Shown: piece by piece, positions 5,424-6,604 of the stretch
Layout of the letters: each line of letters begins with the position of its first letter
Position numbering within the stretch: the first letter of the stretch is position 1
Assembly (NCBI GenBank): GCA_001872985.1
Contig: MNYA01000210.1
Span: 555-7,158, forward strand
Length of the DNA stretch: 6,604 nt
Source of the DNA: a bacterium CG2_30_54_10
Lineage (GTDB): Bacteria; Muiribacteriota; Ozemobacteria; Ozemobacterales; Ozemobacteraceae
Direction of reading: 5' to 3'
The notes under the pieces: model-generated
Told to the model about the DNA's origin: nothing
The model's input: only the letters and a program-made list of their open reading frames with translations
Database searches by the model: none
Translations under genes and position numbers: made by a program

Positions 5424-6604
5424 TCAGTCAGCGGCCTGCCCGCGTGCCTTGAGTATCAACCGGGTTTTGAGGTCGTTAAGTTTCGACTCGAGCCCCACCG
5501 GGTAGTGGTGAGGGTTGACGAACCTCTTCACGCCCCCGTGGAACATGCAAAGGTTGTCTTGCAAAAACTGATGTATTTCGGCCAACGGGGGAGTTTTGTA
5601 GACGAGTTTCCCGGCCCTCACTACCGGAATCAGCAGGTCGGTGGCGTCGAGACCGGGAGTGATTTTCTTTCGGCGAGTCGAATCCATCGGGTCCACCATT
5701 ACCGGGTCAGACGGAATTCCAATCTCCCGGTCGTATATCACATCTCCAAGGTTCTCTTGACGGTCGTGGAAACGTCTTATCTGCAAAATTCCGGGGTTCG
5801 TCATCTTGATTGCCTGTTCGGAGATTTTGATCTTGTATTCCCAGGGTTTCCCGGGCCGGCGGATTGCGACCAGCTTGTAGACCCCGCCCAGAGCAGCCTG
5901 ATCGTGGCCCGTCACGAGTTTCGTACCCACTCCCCAAACGGCTATTGCGGCCCCCTGCTGTTTGAGGCTGGCGATGATGTTCTCGTCGAGGTCATTGCTG
6001 GCGACGATAACCGAACTTTGAAAACCGGCATCGTCGAGAATTTTCCGGGCCTCGCGGCTGAGATATGCCAGATCTCCTGAATCGAGCCTGATGCCGACCA
6101 TTTTGTGCCCTTGTTCGCGCAACCAGCGCCCGACCGTTATTGCATGGCGAACTCCTTCGATCGTGTCGTAGGTGTCGACCAGGAAAACGCAATTATTGGG
6201 CATTGCCTTTGCATAATTTTGGAAACTTTCTTCTTCTGTATCGAAGGACATTACCCAGCTATGAGCGTGAGTCCCCCGCACCGGGATTCCGAAAAGCTTG
6301 CCGGCCAGCACGTTGGATGTTGCCGCGCTTCCGCCGATGTAGGCTGCCCGGCTTGCCGCAAGCGCTCCATCAATGCCCTGAGCGCGTCGAAGGCCGAACT
6401 CGAGTACCGGCTCTCCCATCGTGCTTATGCAGATTCTGGCAGCTTTTGTCGCGATCAGGCTTTGGAAATTGATCATGTTCAGCAAGGCCGTTTCAAGAAT
6501 CTGACATTGGACGATTGGCCCTTGAACCCGCACCAGGGGCTCGTGTGGAAACACGATCGTTCCTTCGGGGACAGCGTCGACGTCACATGAAAATTCAAGC
6601 CCGC
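5424..6604 (-). CDS. pncB: Nicotinate phosphoribosyltransferase (N-terminus outside window)
   Basis: The enzyme makes nicotinate mononucleotide from nicotinate and PRPP with ATP hydrolysis, the entry step of the Preiss-Handler NAD salvage pathway in the cytoplasm. The frame stays open to the window edge. The first visible residues read [16 protein letters not shown], which continues into [13 protein letters not shown], so the GTG at 6552-6554 is an internal Val, not a start. About 392 residues are visible. The family usually has about 480-490, so roughly 90-100 N-terminal residues are missing. Family motifs in order are [28 protein letters not shown] (the HAH His at 6261-6263 is the likely phosphorylated His), [14 protein letters not shown] (phosphate binding), [17 protein letters not shown], and the C-terminal [18 protein letters not shown]. 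No frameshift or lost motif is seen. It is convergent with the propeller gene (35 bp between stops), so it is not part of that unit. The family assignment is secure. Confidence 0.96.
   Translation of the reverse strand, partial: GLEFSCDVDAVPEGTIVFPHEPLVRVQGPIVQCQILETALLNMINFQSLIATKAARICISTMGEPVLEFGLRRAQGIDGALAASRAAYIGGSAATSNVLAGKLFGIPVRGTHAHSWVMSFDTEEESFQNYAKAMPNNCVFLVDTYDTIEGVRHAITVGRWLREQGHKMVGIRLDSGDLAYLSREARKILDDAGFQSSVIVASNDLDENIIASLKQQGAAIAVWGVGTKLVTGHDQAALGGVYKLVAIRRPGKPWEYKIKISEQAIKMTNPGILQIRRFHDRQENLGDVIYDREIGIPSDPVMVDPMDSTRRKKITPGLDATDLLIPVVRAGKLVYKTPPLAEIHQFLQDNLCMFHGGVKRFVNPHHYPVGLESKLNDLKTRLILKARGQAAD

Noticed and set aside
5505..6080. Long + strand open frame opposite pncB (191 codons)
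   Set aside because: It is antisense to a securely identified enzyme, has no ribosome binding site or recognisable domain, and follows from the codon bias of the real gene.
1..6604. CRISPR array, tRNA/rRNA genes, insertion sequence or attachment site
   Set aside because: No regularly spaced repeats, tRNA-like cloverleaf, transposase or terminal inverted repeats were seen. The only tandem repeats are the short ones in the TPR gene.

Overview
The window looks like chromosomal DNA from a Gram-negative-type (diderm) bacterium: coding-dense, moderately GC-rich, with strong AGGAGG-type ribosome binding sites and three intact or nearly intact exported proteins. It holds four genes on the + strand that read like one transcription unit (1-5388) and one convergent gene on the - strand (5424-6604, open at the window edge). 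I cannot name the organism from the sequence. The mix of exported TPR and propeller proteins with a large orphan secreted protein would suit a little-studied phylum, but that is only an impression.

Layout, + strand. (a) 1-174 is the last 57 codons of a beta-propeller-like protein. (b) 205-1596 encodes an exported, TPR-rich solenoid protein. Its signal-peptide core is written by two adjacent hexanucleotide microsatellites (four GTTCCG units, then four GTTAAT units plus one variant), followed by a Lys/Ala/Pro-rich tether. (c) 1678-4311 encodes an 877-residue secreted protein with no family that I recognise. (d) A perfect 13-bp GC-rich hairpin lies at 4319-4348. (e) 4363-5388 encodes an exported protein with seven recognisable propeller blade motifs. 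Gaps between these genes are 30, 81 and 51 bp, and no good promoter is visible in them.

Layout, - strand. 5424-6604 encodes nicotinate phosphoribosyltransferase (pncB), a housekeeping NAD-salvage enzyme. Its N-terminus lies beyond the window. It converges on the propeller gene with only 35 bp between the two stops, so this is the 3' boundary of the + strand unit. A weak terminator candidate sits there.

How the genes may work together: propeller, TPR solenoid, large secreted protein and propeller are all scaffold or protein-interaction architectures, and the three whose N-termini are visible carry signal peptides. The plausible inference is a cell-envelope or extracellular assembly with the 877-residue protein as its central member. 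No catalytic motif seen here proves a function. The most distinctive sequence-level observation is the pair of in-frame microsatellites, which could change the length of the signal-peptide hydrophobic core without breaking the reading frame.
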